Below, piece by piece: positions 48,366 to 61,030 of a stretch of 64,000 nt of DNA; position 1 is the first letter of the stretch, and every line of letters begins with the position of its first letter. The position numbers and the translations under genes are program-made. The notes below the pieces were generated by a model. It saw only the letters and a program-made list of their open reading frames with translations. It was not told the origin of the DNA and did no database searches. Source of the stretch: Ailanthus altissimus (Eukaryota > Streptophyta > Magnoliopsida > Sapindales > Simaroubaceae); assembly GCA_946807835.1 (NCBI GenBank), contig OX327691.1, forward strand, positions 15,675,688 through 15,739,687. The letters run 5' to 3'.

Positions 48366-49313
48366 TTACTTCCTCAGCCTTATGTCATAAACTCCTATGA
48401 TCTCATACGTCATGTCATTTCCCATTAGAGTTTTACCTCTTTTGGATTTATAGTTAGTAAATATCGATCTGTCGGGACACATATGGACGCTGCACCCTGA
48501 ATTTACTATCCATTTGCCAGCGTACTTTCCTTTTGAGGCTGCCAATATGTCTACAACTTTGGTATCTTTCTCAGTACCTATTGCAACCCACCCTTCTTGG
48601 CCATTTGATTTCGAACTATCCTTCACAAAGTGCCCTTCCTTGTTATAAAGGAAACACTTTTTGGATCTCCTCATTGATTAGTTGCTCTTTCTTTCTTGTG
48701 CAAGTAATACTGCTCTACTCTTGAACTCAAATCTCTTTATCAATTCTTTTGAGTTCAATGATGCCTTGACGTCATTCATTGTTAAAAACTCTTTACCATA
48801 CAGCAGCGTATCCACAAAACTCTCATAACTCTTTGGCAACGAACTTAACAGGATAATGGCCTTGTCTTCATCCTCAATCTTGATGCCCGTTGCTAAAGAC
48901 TTATGATGATCTTGTTGAACTCGTCAATGTGAGCTCTCAACGAAGATCGCTTATGCATTGTTAGCTGATGCAGTTTCTTTTTCACAAGAAGTCTATTTGC
49001 AATAGACTTTTTCATGTATAATGCCTCGAGTCTCTTCCATAGCCCCAAAGCGATTTTCTCATCACCAACTTTCTTTAATACTTCGTCGCTTAACACTAAG
49101 ATTATGGTACTGTTAGCCTTTTTCTGAATCGTATCCCAATCCTTCTGTCCAGACTTTGACATTGTCGTCCCATCGCTAGTTGAGGAGCTGACTTCCTCCA
49201 AGGCTGAGTCTAGCTCTTCTTTCACTAGTAGAGCCCTAACCTTCTTCCTTCAAAGATTAAAGTGATTCATCCCATTGAACTTCTCTATTTCTTACTTGAT
49301 TGCAGCCATGGTT
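48366..49313 (-). pseudogene. Copia gag-protease remnant (family A)
   Basis: The gag start is near 49313, followed by the frame at 48893-49225 with DWDTIQKKA, WKRLEALY and TMHKRSSLRAHIDEFNK. After a frameshift near 48890-48900 it resumes to LLAQERKSN, then a stop and a degenerate zinc knuckle (CFLYNKEGHFVKDSSK) in which some zinc ligands are lost. The protease motif is NSGCSVHMCPD where DSGCS is expected, so the catalytic Asp is changed to Asn (48390-48674). It stops at the internal deletion. Inactive on several counts. Confidence 0.82.
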
Positions 49314-49359
49314 TAAATACCTCAAGTGTGAATTATCGAACATTTGCTCTGATACAAGT

Positions 49360-50173
49360 TAGTTGAGGGAAGGAGCGCCTTTCTCCCTCTTGAGATTAAG
49401 TTGAAGTGAAAAGCCTCAAGTTCAACCTAGAACCTTAACATCCTTGCGCAGTGGAATAACCTATTAATCAAGCAAAATAACTAGAATCTAAAGCATAATA
49501 TAAAAGAGCATAACACAATCTTACGCAGTTCAGCCAATTGCCTACGTCCACGGTGGATCCAAGGATCCTAACCTCTATTATTAACTCTCTCGAGATTTTA
49601 TAAGAAATCCCAATAAAGAACCTTAAAAAGAACCTAATGTTTAGTGCACTCTTACTCTACCACGAGAAATGGTCACCCAAACGACGGTTCCACCCTAGCG
49701 CACGCAAGCATTTAATGTCTACCCAGTTCTTCCCATCTCTCATACTTTCTCTTAATGCTTAATCTCAACTAAAGGGTGTAAAAGTATTTATATAGGGTTT
49801 ATTTCGTGCCTACTAACCCTATTCCTTATTGGAGTAAGAGTCCACTTGTTTTGGAAGTCTAAAACTTCTCAAAACTTAAAATTCGGATCAGAAACGGACA
49901 TCCTGACGCTATTGGCGCCGCAGCACTCATCTCTGGATGTCGCGGCATTGGCCATTATCATGCCAATCACTGCGGCGCTGGCTTCTATGCTGGGCACCGC
50001 GGCGCTCAGCCCTAGTGCCCCTTATGCGCGTTTTCTTCACTTTCTTCGTGTATTCGAGTTCCGTTTTGTTTCTCCATTCGTGTCTCACATTCTAGACTTC
50101 TTGTGACCCTCCACTTTAATCTTCATCTCAATTCTTGTCCAACTAAAATTGTTAAATTACTAATTTTTCAACA
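49360..50173 (-). repeat. 5' LTR of deleted family A element
   Basis: An 814-bp LTR whose primer-side end reads TAGTTGAGGG in the plus strand instead of TGTTGAGGG, a small change at the terminus. The GC-rich segment (about 49905-50025) carries repeated GGCGC and GCGGC words. Confidence 0.85.
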
Positions 50174-52578
50174 ATTTATCTTCTTCAAATAACATAAACT
50201 CTCGTTCATTTTAGTAGCCCTAAAATAATAATTTTAGGTGATGTTTAATTAAATGAAAAATAGAGTGAGATAGAAAGGAATTTTCATTCCTATGAAGATT
50301 CTTTTGTTTAATTGGCACTTTAAAAAATAGGATTCTTTAAATACGAGAAATTAAGATGCTTTAGGTTGGAATCTTTGTTCCTATTTACTCATTTTGTTAA
50401 ATTATTATTTTTACCTTCTTTGTGAAATTATTAAAAAAATAAATCAACAATTTTTAATAAACAAGTGAATTAATCTATTTAAAAAAATAAATAAATTAAA
50501 TTAAAAAAATAATTAAGAAAGAGAAAAAAATTAAAATACTTTTTTAACACCAATGCTAAGATCCATGACCTTAATATTGAAGGAATCCTTTGTCCCTATT
50601 TAAATCTTAACCTAATTTCTTAGACTTAGAAGTCATTGGTGAGACCTAGACACTAAAACCTAAGGGTGCTTGCCACCATGAATATCGACTTGACATTACA
50701 AACTTATGACATGATCTTTTAAACATAAGAATTAACACTAAGCCTTGAGATCTAACATTATGGCTTGGAAGCCTTGCTCATCCCATTAATCTCGACTGGC
50801 CTCAAGAACTTAGGATGAGCCCTAAGACTCGAGATACAACTTTAAAATGCAACTACCCAATACTATAAGTTAGGGGTGGGGTGGCATTAACCCTTTTAAC
50901 ATTGAGATATGGGGTTCTACCCTCATTTAAAAATAAATTGAGTTTCAGAAATTTTTATATATTATTTAATAGTTGAAATAAAATTATTTTTATAAAATTT
51001 ATTTAAATACATTTATAAAAAAAAATTTAATTACACAATTCAATACTTTACAAAATAAGAAAAGTACTTCTATAATTTATTAACAAATACCAATTGCTTA
51101 AGAAAAGTACTCCTATAATTTATTAACAAATACCAATTGATTTTTTTTATGTAAGTAATAATAACCGTAACACTATGTGTAAAAACTTTCTGTTAGAAAC
51201 ATTCCCTAATGAACTCTAAATCAACTTTTATTTAAAAATAAAATTGAAAAAATTATTAAAATAAAATATAAAATTAAAGCTAAATAGTATTTTTGTCCAA
51301 ATAAAATATTACTCATTTCTTTTCATGGTTGATCCAATTGTGCAATGGAACATTGGAATTATTTCTACCTCTCATTCCTTTCTTTTTTGTTATTCCATTA
51401 TTTCCTCTTTCTTTTCTATTCTTCAACCCAAACACACCTTAACTCGTTATTTTCTTCTCTCATTCATCCGTTTTTTTTTTCTGAACTTATAAATTTGTTG
51501 GTTTTTTTTTTTTTTTACTTGGTCCCATTTGAAACAAGCGGTTGGCATCAATTGTATTAGTTTTTGTCGATTTGGGGGCTTCTCTCCTCGTAGAGGGAAT
51601 TATTTTTTAACTTACAAGTATTAAGGACTGATCACTTCATCCAAGAGATGTTTATCGGGTAAAGGGCATTAAGCTTAAGATTTTAAGATTCATAAATTAA
51701 TCATAATGTGTGATTATTATTACTTAAAAATAATTTTTGACAATTAAATATATTTGAAATACTCGTGCTTTTAATTACAAATATTTATTACATTAAAGAC
51801 ACTTAGATAAACACACAAATCTCACGCTAGATAAAATCTTGATGTTATACTTGCCAAATCTAAGAATAACTTTTTTTTCTTCTCACATTGATGTTATACT
51901 TGCCAAATCTAAGAATAACTTTTGAACAATACTTCAATTTCACATTGATGCGCATCTAGATCTTAACTAATTGAGATAATATTTTATTTTTACATTGATA
52001 CACGTTTAGATATCAATTTCTATGAAAGGAAAGATCACCTTTATTATAATAAGAGAGAATTATTATATCATTTTGACATTTGTCAGAGTTTGAGCCCCAA
52101 CTTTTAGACCCAAAAAACACACTTAAAAGAAAGTTTTTACTACTATTGGAGTAAGCACTCAAGCACCATTTTGAGAATAACTTGAAATAATATTGTTCTT
52201 CCATCTAAAATCCAATACATCGTATTTAATTCTGCCCAGTTTTATTATATTCACGGGCATGATTCCGTATTCACTAAACTCCTAACTTTTTAATAATTTA
52301 TATTACTTGGAAAACAACCCACAAATATTATAAGTACAGTTCAGTTTTAGATGACTTTAAATGATGGTAACTATTGAGGGTAGAAAGTAGTGACATTCAG
52401 TCCAACACTTGGAAATTCAGTCCAGCACTCACGCCCAAACCTCCTGAGTAACCTGGTCCAAAGAAAGCTGCCTCAGAGGGATTACACCTAAACCAAAACA
52501 CTTGGGACTCCATAACTCCGCCCATAAAGCTTATAAAGCAGGACTCATGCCATGCCATATATTTTCACTCACTTATAG
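50174..52578. other. AT-rich intergenic DNA with two short tandem duplications
   Basis: A 43-bp tandem pair at 51057-51142 (aagaaaagtact units) and a 49-bp-spaced pair at 51839-51924 (ttgatgttatacttgcc). Loose inverted similarity between about 50235 (ggtgatgttt) and 51430 (caaacacacc) could mark an old MITE-type element of about 1.2 kb. No gene. Confidence 0.5.
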
Positions 52579-53701
52579 TGTTAGAGGATACGTCACCTGA
52601 ATTTAGGTGCCTGCCACGTCAGTATAGGCCTTCTAACAGCGTACATGTTAGTACAGCTCAAGTCTTACCACGTCACTAGCAGGACCAGCTAAGAGGACCT
52701 AGATGTCATGTCACCCAGTTATCTGATCTAGAGATAAAGTTAGAAAAGAGAATCCACAAAAATTTAATGAGCGAGCACCACGTTATCCTAGGTTAGGACT
52801 CTCAACGTCACTCTTGGTGCCTATTAGAAGAGCACTTGAGTGCCACATAATGTAGTTGTTAGACCTAAGAGATAAGATGGAATAAGAAAATCTCAAAGGA
52901 GCCATTAGTTGAACACCACGTGAGCAGGATTCAGAGTACTGGTCACTGCTAACATTGTACGCAGAGGTTACCTGGGGTAGTTGAGCAGTTCAACACTGAT
53001 CCCGCTGAGCTCAGAGGGTCAGAGTCAGACGACTCCTCAGTGCTCCTCAGACCTCACTCACTCAAGACTGACAGGTTCAAAAGCGATCAATTACAAATAT
53101 ACATAGTACTCCAAATGTCAAAGGGAAGTCAAACGACCCTTTTGCCCCTTCAAGTAAAGTTCTCCAAAATAAGCCTCATGATAGGAACTATTCTCCATTA
53201 GTAGCTCGCAATGTTGCCCTTGAGGGGAGTTCTCTAGACTGACACCCTCCAAGTTCAAGATAAGTCTCTAAAATAAAAAATGTGGTTAAAAACAACTGAA
53301 CAATTTTGAAATTTGATTTCTTTCTCTAGTGAGCAAAACTCTCCATATTCTTTCTAGATTGTCTTCACTTTCTTTAGGGAAAATAAACTCCAGGGAACTT
53401 TTTCTAAAATATTTTTGCTTGACTTGAGCGTTGGAAGGTCGTTGTTGCCTACCACCTCGCCCGCGCCTGCCACTGACCTCCTTTGTTTTGTGCTCCTTAA
53501 GTCCCCTCAGTCCGACTCACTCCAGCTCGGTATTCAACCCACTCTTACTTAACTTTGGATGCTCACTACTAGCACATCTTCCATCTCTATCTCAACCATT
53601 AGCGACTAAAGACTCAAGAATTCAGACTTTCCAACATTACACTCATACTTACAACTAAATTAGAGTCGGGCCTCTCCTAGGCTGAAATTTAGCTTCTAAC
53701 A
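52579..53701 (+). mobile_element. LTR-like sequence
   Basis: Starts TGTTAGAGGATACG and ends CTTCTAACA. It is clearly less AT-rich than its surroundings, and a promoter-like then pyrimidine-rich layout would fit an LTR. Flanking 5-mers (TATAG, ATAAC) do not match. About 52690-52800 and 52840-52930 are diverged copies of each other (agagataa...caccacgt), suggesting a duplicated U3 module. The assignment is tentative. Confidence 0.4.
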
Positions 53702-53993
53702 ATAACCGATTTTTTTTGTAAAAAATTTATCACATTCTCCCTTATAATTTTTTATATTTATTATTTATTCTCTTAATATTTTCATATTATTTTATTAGCC
53801 CCTTACAGCTAAAATGATTTTGTAAAATGACTATTTTTTAAGTTTAATTATTTTACACTTGATATAACATGTGAATATTATTTGACACCAAAATAGATAT
53901 GCTAGGAGTACTCTATAATATGAACTAACTTAAATGCCCTTAATTTATACTTGAAATTACAAGTAAATACCACAAAGTTGCATTAGATATCAA

Positions 53994-56190
53994 GACAAGG
54001 TTAATTAGATAATTTACAAAAATAAAATTTAAGGGGTAAGAAATAACTATAAAAAACTACAGGAGGGAAGTGAAAATTTTCCCTTTTTCTTTTTTAACTG
54101 ATACATTTTTTTGGTTATTTATCATTCTTGAATAAAGCTAAAAATTCTAGATGTTAATTATCTTTATTACAGACCATTCGAATAAAACATTACGTTGATT
54201 ATAAATAAATAAAAATTTCATCTTGGAATTCTAATATTTAAAAAAAAAAATGAAAACCATAGAAGAAGAAGGTATGAGAAATTGAGAATGCTATAAGATA
54301 TTGTGGATATAGAAGAAATAATAGAATGGCGCGAAGAATATGTAATTCAGTTTATATTTAAAATAATGAGAGTTGTAGTGACGAAGTATAATAAAGTAAA
54401 GGAAAAGGATAATTTGGCCCATGGTCGGTGAAAAGGACAATTTATTTGGTTTTAAAATTTTTTTATTTACACTCTTTTCTATTAATTATTTTTATTAAGT
54501 TAGATGAAAAATATTATAATTATTGTAATACTTTAGCTCCCATTGACAAACAATGGATCAACATTTATAATGTTAATTGATATTTATTGACATCAAATTA
54601 ATTCATTGTAGACATTATTGGACTCCAAATTTTATAGCCTATACAATTTGTATGATTATTTTTGTTAATAAAATATTATAATAACTTGAAATTAGTTAAA
54701 AAAATAAAATCTTAATATTTTTCTTATTAATTTTAGTATTTTTTTAATACTTCTACGGTGAAATAATCTTGCTATTACGTAGATCATAAAATTTAAAATT
54801 TAATGATTTTATGATGAATCGTTTCGATGTCAGTCAACAATCGGTCAATGCAATCAATGTTAGTCAATAGTTGCATTAACATTCACAAAAATAAAATAAA
54901 AAAATTTATTCTTCAACTAAAATATACACTAAAAGCTAAAAACACCGAAGTCACAATATACTAAGAATAATTTATTTTTATATATTTTGAAGTATTTTAT
55001 TAAATTAAAATTTAAAATATAAAATAATCATTTAAAAGAATTTTATATACTCAAAAGTGCATTTTCTCTATTAATTATAATGACAAGGGTAATTGGATAA
55101 TATACAAAAATAAAATTTAAGGGGAAAGTAATAACTATAAAAAAACTACCGGAGGGAAGTGAAAATTTTCCCTTTTTCTTTTTTAACTGATACATTTTTT
55201 TGGTTATTTATCATTCTGAACAAATCTAAAAATTCTAGATCTTAATTATCTTTATTACAGACCATTCGAATAAAACATTACGTTGATAAAAAAGGTAATA
55301 ATTTCATCTTGGAATTCTAATTTTTTTAAAAAAGAAAATAAAAACCATAGAAGAAGAAGGTATGAGAAATTGAGAATGCTAAAAGATATTGTAGATATAG
55401 AAGAAATAATAGAATGGCTAGATAAATATGTAATTCAGTTTATATTTAAAATAGTGAGAGTTGTAGTGACAATGAGTATAATAAAGTAGAAGTAAAAGGA
55501 TATTTTGTCCAATGGTTTTGAAACGGACAATTTACTCAATTTTTAAAATTATTTATTTATATTCTCTTTTATTAATTTTTTTTATTAAGTTAGATGAAAA
55601 TATAATTATTGTAGTACCTTGACTGCCATTGACCAATAGTCGACCAACATTTATTAGTGTTAATCGACCGTTGATTGGCATTGATCGACACCAGACCAAT
55701 TCATTATAAATATTATCAAACTCTAAATTTTGTGATCTACGCAATGATAAGGTTATTTTTACCAATAAAATATTATAGTAGCTTGAAATAATTAAAATAA
55801 AATAACGGCCTTAATATTTTTTTTACTAATTTTGGTACTTCTTTTGATGTTTCAATGATGAAAATAACCTTGTCATTGCGTAAATAATAAAATTTAAAGT
55901 CTAATGGTGTTGATGATGAATCGTTTCGATACCAATCAATGATCAATCAATACAATCAACGTGGTTAATAGTAAATCGACGATTGTTAACGTCGGACAAT
56001 GTTAATCAATGCCATTTAGATTGTCACATGATTTTTAATAATAAAAAATTATATTATCCTTATTAGCATTCAACATAATAAAAAAAAGTTAACGACGAAA
56101 AATATAAATGGATAATTTTAAAAAATTAAATAAATAAATGGTCCATTTTACCAAATCTGAGAGGTTAAAATGTCATTTTTCTTAAACAAA
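53994..56190. repeat. Direct duplication, period about 1.09 kb, carrying Mutator-like sequence
   Basis: Unit 1 starts at about 53994 and unit 2 at about 55082, both with GACAAGG and then gaagtgaaaattttcccttt and accatagaagaagaaggtatg. The first 420 bp of each unit align well with small changes. The remainder (about 54410-55075 and 55490-56185) has divergent ends and a middle related to elements D1-D3 (compare ttgcgtagatcataaaat). A short frame at 55283-55489 is disrupted in unit 1 and is not considered a gene. Confidence 0.75.
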
Positions 56191-56509
56191 TAATTATAAG
56201 ATAGACCATAATTAAATGGTAAAAACAATCACAATCTTTTGAAAATGTTCCTAAGAAAAATCTTTGAGTTGAGGTGTAAAATCTCACCCATTTTTCATTA
56301 TCTTGTTACATTAAAAACTCAAAATTAGTTTTGTCTGATAATAATTTTTTTTTTACATGAGGAAGGGGATTCGAACTTATGATCTCAATTTAAACTAGTG
56401 CTATAATGAATTTTTTTTAAAAAGAAGATTGGTAAACATTTAAAATTCAGAATACAATTAAAATAACATTACAAAATTTTAACAAAACAAATTGGTTTTC
56501 TTTCTTTTT
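56191..56509. other. AT-rich spacer
   Basis: Nothing recognised. Confidence 0.55.
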
Positions 56510-56976
56510 TTTAAATTTCTTATCACATTATTCAAGTCCTAATCCGTCACTACTAAGAGCAATAATAAGTAAAGCAATAAACCAAAAATAAAAAATAAAA
56601 AAATAAACACACATTTATAGTAATTCACCCTCAATTTGGAAACTATGTCTACATTCTTTGCCAGTATAAAATTTCACTATATTAAAGAAAAGGATTACAA
56701 GATAGTTTTACACTCAGGCATCTCTTTATTTTATAACGCTTTATAAAAAACACAGCTCTCTTAGCATCCTTTATATAATAATACTAGAGCAACCTAATTC
56801 ATAAACAAAAATTTCAATATACCCTTAATACAATTGCAGTTGCAGTTCGGCGTCATATCCCGCAAACCCCTTGGAGAGGGTTTTATCACTTCACTCCGCA
56901 TGTCGACCTTGCCGTGAAGGTCGGTCCGCATGCTAAGTTTATGTTAAGATGATAATTAAGCTCTACTTATCCAACA
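56510..56976 (-). repeat. 3' LTR of a decayed copia element (third family)
   Basis: The minus strand shows a purine tract (AAGTTGGAGAT, 56977-56987) followed by TGTTGGATAAGTAG, the typical junction of internal region and 3' LTR. Within it, a tgtaatccttttctttaata segment is of the type found around the polyadenylation region of plant copia LTRs. The left end is not certain. Confidence 0.65.
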
Positions 56977-57129
56977 ATCTCCAACTTAAAAACTAATCCA
57001 TCATCATACAATCTCCCACTTTAAAACTATTCCGTCATCATACGTCTCTATCTACGTTGGCATGCCAATTCAATTTTTAGTCCTATGAATCCTTTTTAAG
57101 TACTAAAACTCTTATCTTCCAAAGTTGAT

Positions 57130-57860
57130 CTTATGAAATGATATCAAATTTGTACATGTTTTGTTTTAGTATGATAAATAGAATTCTTTGCTAAGTGAAT
57201 CGCATCTTGACTGTCACAATGTAACACATTATTTCTATGTTTATAACCCAATTCCTCTAAGGACTGCAATCATACCATCTCTTTACTAGTTTTTGTCACT
57301 AAACATAATCTGTCTCAGTAGTGAAAAAAAAGCAACAATCTTCTGCTTTGAAACTCCACTAATTGATGTACTATCCAATATATAAACATAACTAATAACT
57401 CTTCCTGCCGTCTATATCAGCATCAACGTAATCTTGTACAACCAAGTTTGATATTTTGAGACACAAGGTTGAATTTGCAGTACTTATTAAAAACCTGAGA
57501 ATCCACTTCATTGCATTTCAGTGTTATTTTCTTAGATTACTTGTATATCTACTCACAAATCCCACTGCATGTGCTACATTTGATCTTGTGAAAGTCATGA
57601 TATATGTAAGGTTACCAATGGAAGAAGCATCAGGCACCTTGGCCATATATGTCCACTCCTGCTTTGTCAAGAGTGATTGTTCCTTCCATCGTTTAAAGTG
57701 ACTAGCTAAAGGACTACTTATAGGCTTTGCTCCATCCACATTGAATCTGCCAAGCACCTTTTTCACGTACTCTTCCTGTGACAGCTTTAAGACCCCATTC
57801 ACCCTATTTCTAGTAATCCTCATCTCAAAAATTTGTTCTATAACTCCCATCCAACATATA
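57130..57860 (-). pseudogene. Copia reverse transcriptase / RNase H 3' fragment
   Basis: The minus-strand frame (57524-57949, real homology from about 57860) contains LSQEEYVKKVLGRFNVDGAK, PLASHF and VAHAVGFVSRYTSN, typical of the copia connection region. Downstream, with frameshifts, RNase H words survive: DYVDADIDGRKS (57401-57437), FTTETDYV, and CDSQDAIHLAKNSIYHTK (about 57165-57220). It ends about 150 bp before the purine tract of the adjacent LTR, so both belong to one element whose 5' part is gone. Confidence 0.85.
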
Positions 57861-58850
57861 CATAAATAAATAAATATATATATATAATATAGAAAATTAT
57901 TAATAATGAGGGGTTCTTTAAGAATTTTGAGGGGTGTTAGTAGCTCCACCCTCCCTGAAATTGTAAAGAACTTTTGATTTCAAAACAAACCAGAATGATC
58001 CCTGAAATATTCATTCACTAATCTAAAAATTCAAGAATGCCTAAAGCAGCAAGGCATCTTATGCAGTCATTACATGGATGGATTGAAATGAAGGAAACGT
58101 GATGGAAAAAGAGGCATATCATTATGTAGACTCTCATAAATTAGGATAGTTACAACCTCAAAAATCCAGAAGTAATCTTTGTTCACTCTAAATTTCCAGA
58201 AATTGAAGATTTGACCATGGGTAAAGCAAAGTGAATGAACTACTGCATCTTCATTTTCTCTTCCCATTATTAGTTTTATATGCATACAGAGCATTCAGTA
58301 GTCTTGCAAGGTTCTAAGACTCTTTCTAAACATGACACTGAAATATTTAATTTTGACAAATGTAATCATTCCATTTCAATTTCAAAGAACTTAGTTTAGA
58401 ATTTGGAATCATTGTAACTAGCACCCGTTATGAAAAATCACCAACGCTATATACTAGTTTCAATACTAATATTACGTGTTTTCATGAACAACTCGAGTAC
58501 AACCTTTGGCTACCAGAATATCATTGTATTAAACATTTAACATCAAAAGAGGTCATACCTTACAGGTAAACACATAATTTGAACCTTAAAGCAATTTATT
58601 TGATCTTTCAGAATTCCATCCGCTACGAGAAATTAGTAATATGACATACTAGTTTCGATAACAAATTTCAGTGTTTTCATAAACAACTTGGCAACAAACA
58701 TTTTGAAAGCACAAATATCACTGCATTAAATAATAACATCAGCAGAAGTCAAACCTTATAAAAGAAAAGTGATTCACCTTAAAGAAAAACTGAACATATA
58801 ACAAATCATTCATATTCAAAATCAAAATCAACATAACACAGGTTTACTAC
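57861..58850. other. Intergenic DNA, includes 3' UTR of the S13 gene
   Basis: No repeats or frames with support. The part nearest 58850 should hold the S13 3' UTR. The poly(A) signal was not assigned. Confidence 0.5.
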
Positions 58851-59990
58851 TCAACGAGGTGCTTTCTTTTTCCCTGCAATGGTAACTTTCTTACCCTTCA
58901 AGGTTCGACAATTGTTCTTAGTGTGTTGCCCTCTGCACGGCAAGCCCTGTATATGGCGCATGCCTCGATAGCACTGTATCTCCTTCAATCTCCTTATAGC
59001 AAGTGCATTGAATCGTCTCTACAAACCCAAAACCCAAATAGCAGTTAAAAGACATATCCACATAGTAAATAATAAAATTGGGCACCACCAAAAAGTTCTG
59101 CAGAAATCAGCATTAAACTGATAAATTCACTCTAAGATGTTTCTAGATTTTTCTGCAAACACAAATTTGGAAAGCAAAAACTCTACTTCTACTTCTCTAA
59201 AATACTATTCTCATATGCATTTTTATTGTCTTTGTTATCAAATAATTATTTTAGAAATGCACTACCAAACAGTTTCTCAAGAACAATTTTGCAAAGAACG
59301 AATAGAAGGACACTTGTAAATTGAATACATTGACATAGTAGTATATCATATGCATCATCTAAGGAGAAAAGAGATTATTACCAAATCGCCTTCAATCATG
59401 TACTTGGAGACTTCATCACGAATGGTGATGAGTTCTTCCTCGGATAAGTCTTTGGTAATTTTGTTTTCCATGTTGAGATCACTCAGGATTTGGCGAGCTC
59501 TGGTGCGCCCAATTCCATGAACGTACTGAAGAGAGTACTCCACGCGCTTGTTGTTCGGAATCTCCACACCTCCAACACGGGCACATCGAATGCTTAGACT
59601 TGGATACTGCTCATAGCAACAAATAATTGAAAATTAAACCGAAATTTAACGGTGAAATAAACAAAATAAAATCAACATTTTTCTAGAATTATTGTATTAG
59701 AGATGGAATAATTTGGTAATTGAAATATCGATATTTTCATTAATCCAGTCTTCTAAAGGAGGAAAAAAAACCAAAAGCCAAATCAAGCTTGAGAAATGGC
59801 AAGTACGAGCAAATAAATAACAACAACGAAATTGAATTATTAATTAATAAAGAATGAGAGAAGCTTAAGGAATAACCTGAGGCTGGTTTGAAACCGGGAG
59901 AGAGAGAGAGTTGGAGAGAGGATTAGTAGTGCGTCCGTTGCAGATGACAGAGAGCGAGGGTGCCACAGGTATTGCTAGCGTTTGCGCCAT
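58851..59990 (-). CDS. RPS13: Chloroplast small ribosomal subunit protein uS13c
   Basis: Three exons on the minus strand, 59877-59990, 59382-59606 and 58851-59018, with GT-AG introns in phase 0. They encode 168 residues, close to the length I recall for the Arabidopsis plastid protein. Residues 1 to about 45 ([17 protein letters not shown]..., rich in Ser, Leu and Pro, poor in acidic residues) are a likely plastid transit peptide. The S13 body follows: [29 protein letters not shown] (helix-two-turn-helix region), [34 protein letters not shown] and a basic tail. The protein sits in the 30S head and contacts 16S rRNA and the P-site tRNA. His145 stands where bacterial and plastid S13 usually have Arg in RGQRT. 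A G-box and a site II element lie upstream. Next gene on the same strand: mitochondrial-type S19. Confidence 0.96.
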
Positions 59991-60120
59991 ATTTCTTAAT
60001 GTTTTCTTGGCAACCAAACGGAACAGTGAGTGTCGAGCTCGAGTTGAGGTTGCTAGGAACTTATCCTTTCAAACGGGAACGATAGGCAAGCGGAACTGTA
60101 TACTCCCTTTCGATTTTAGA

Positions 60121-60216
60121 CACGTGTAATCCTGGACTCAAATATAAGGCCTGGCTAACAAGATAAATAACATATTGAGCCTAAAAGCTCCATTTGGGTC
60201 GATTGGTCAGGGCCCA
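60121..60216 (-). promoter_or_regulatory. Promoter motifs of the plastid S13 gene
   Basis: CACGTG (G-box) at 60121-60126, a TATA-like TTATATT on the minus strand at 60141-60148, and TGGGCC (site II type, minus strand) at 60211-60216. Site II elements are frequent in promoters of plant ribosomal and organelle-biogenesis genes. Function here is inferred from sequence only. Confidence 0.45.
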
Positions 60217-61030
60217 TTCCAGATAAGTAAAATTACTTTAGAATTCGTTATTGTTAAATTTGTCAAGAAGTTCCCAATGAAGCAAAATAAATATATATTG
60301 TAAAAGAACTCCTTTGCAAGAAAGATCTTTAACGAATTTATGTGTCCGCATAAAAAGTTAAATGAAAACTTGTTTGTCCTTTTAACGTTATATTTATACT
60401 CTTCTGCTATTTCATTAATACCATGAGCAACAGTTATTCAATCCTACAGTAGGATTAAATTCACAACGCCTTAATTTCCACCATACCCTTATTCCATTTT
60501 CAACGACATGATCCAAGTAAAAAGCCAGCATAAAAAACACAGTAGCCAGTAGGATCAGGAGGAACTTAATTATGCAGTGCCACTTCTGTTGTTAAACATT
60601 AACAATTCAGTAATATAGTAATTTAATTGATTCTAAGTTTAATGAATTTTGGTTTCTAGGATTCTGAGTAGATGAATACTCATTAAAAAATTCCATATAA
60701 ACAAGTGAAAACAACATTCTCCTGGAAGAATTTCACACTATTCTACAGCTCAATCAATTGGTGCTCATAAAAACACTTAAATTCATCAAGAACTGAACAA
60801 CCAAAACTGATAACAAAGCTTAAATCTTGTAAAACACCAGAGATATAAACTAGTTAAACGTCAAACAGTAATAAATTCAAAATCAAGTTCCAATCTGGCA
60901 CAGCTTTGTTCTAAACAGAAAGCAGGAACCGACAACTATATTATTAATAAAATTGCTGCAGTTTGAGATGACTGGCAAAGCCATCGATCGTTTCACAATC
61001 TTCCAACTGTAATCTCTAGAGCATAATCAC
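60217..61030. other. Intergenic DNA between S13 and S19
   Basis: Contains the S13 upstream flank and, toward 61030, the probable 3' UTR of S19. No other feature recognised. Confidence 0.5.

Larger units (their letters stand above)
47109..50173 (-). mobile_element. Internally deleted copia element, family A
   Basis: Minus-orientation element: 5' LTR 49360-50173, primer site 49347-49356, gag and protease start 48366-49313, 3' internal piece 47902-48362, 3' LTR 47109-47901. Flanks GTTTA (47104-47108) and ATTTA (50174-50178) agree at 4 of 5 positions, consistent with a target duplication. Integrase, reverse transcriptase and RNase H are missing, so any mobility would need proteins from another element. 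The 3' internal piece matches 2293-2569 of the left-edge copy. Confidence 0.9.

Noticed and set aside
51345..51560. Hydrophobic 71-residue open frame
   Set aside because: Phe/Leu/Ser-rich text from a T-rich tract at the possible end of an old MITE. No family signal.
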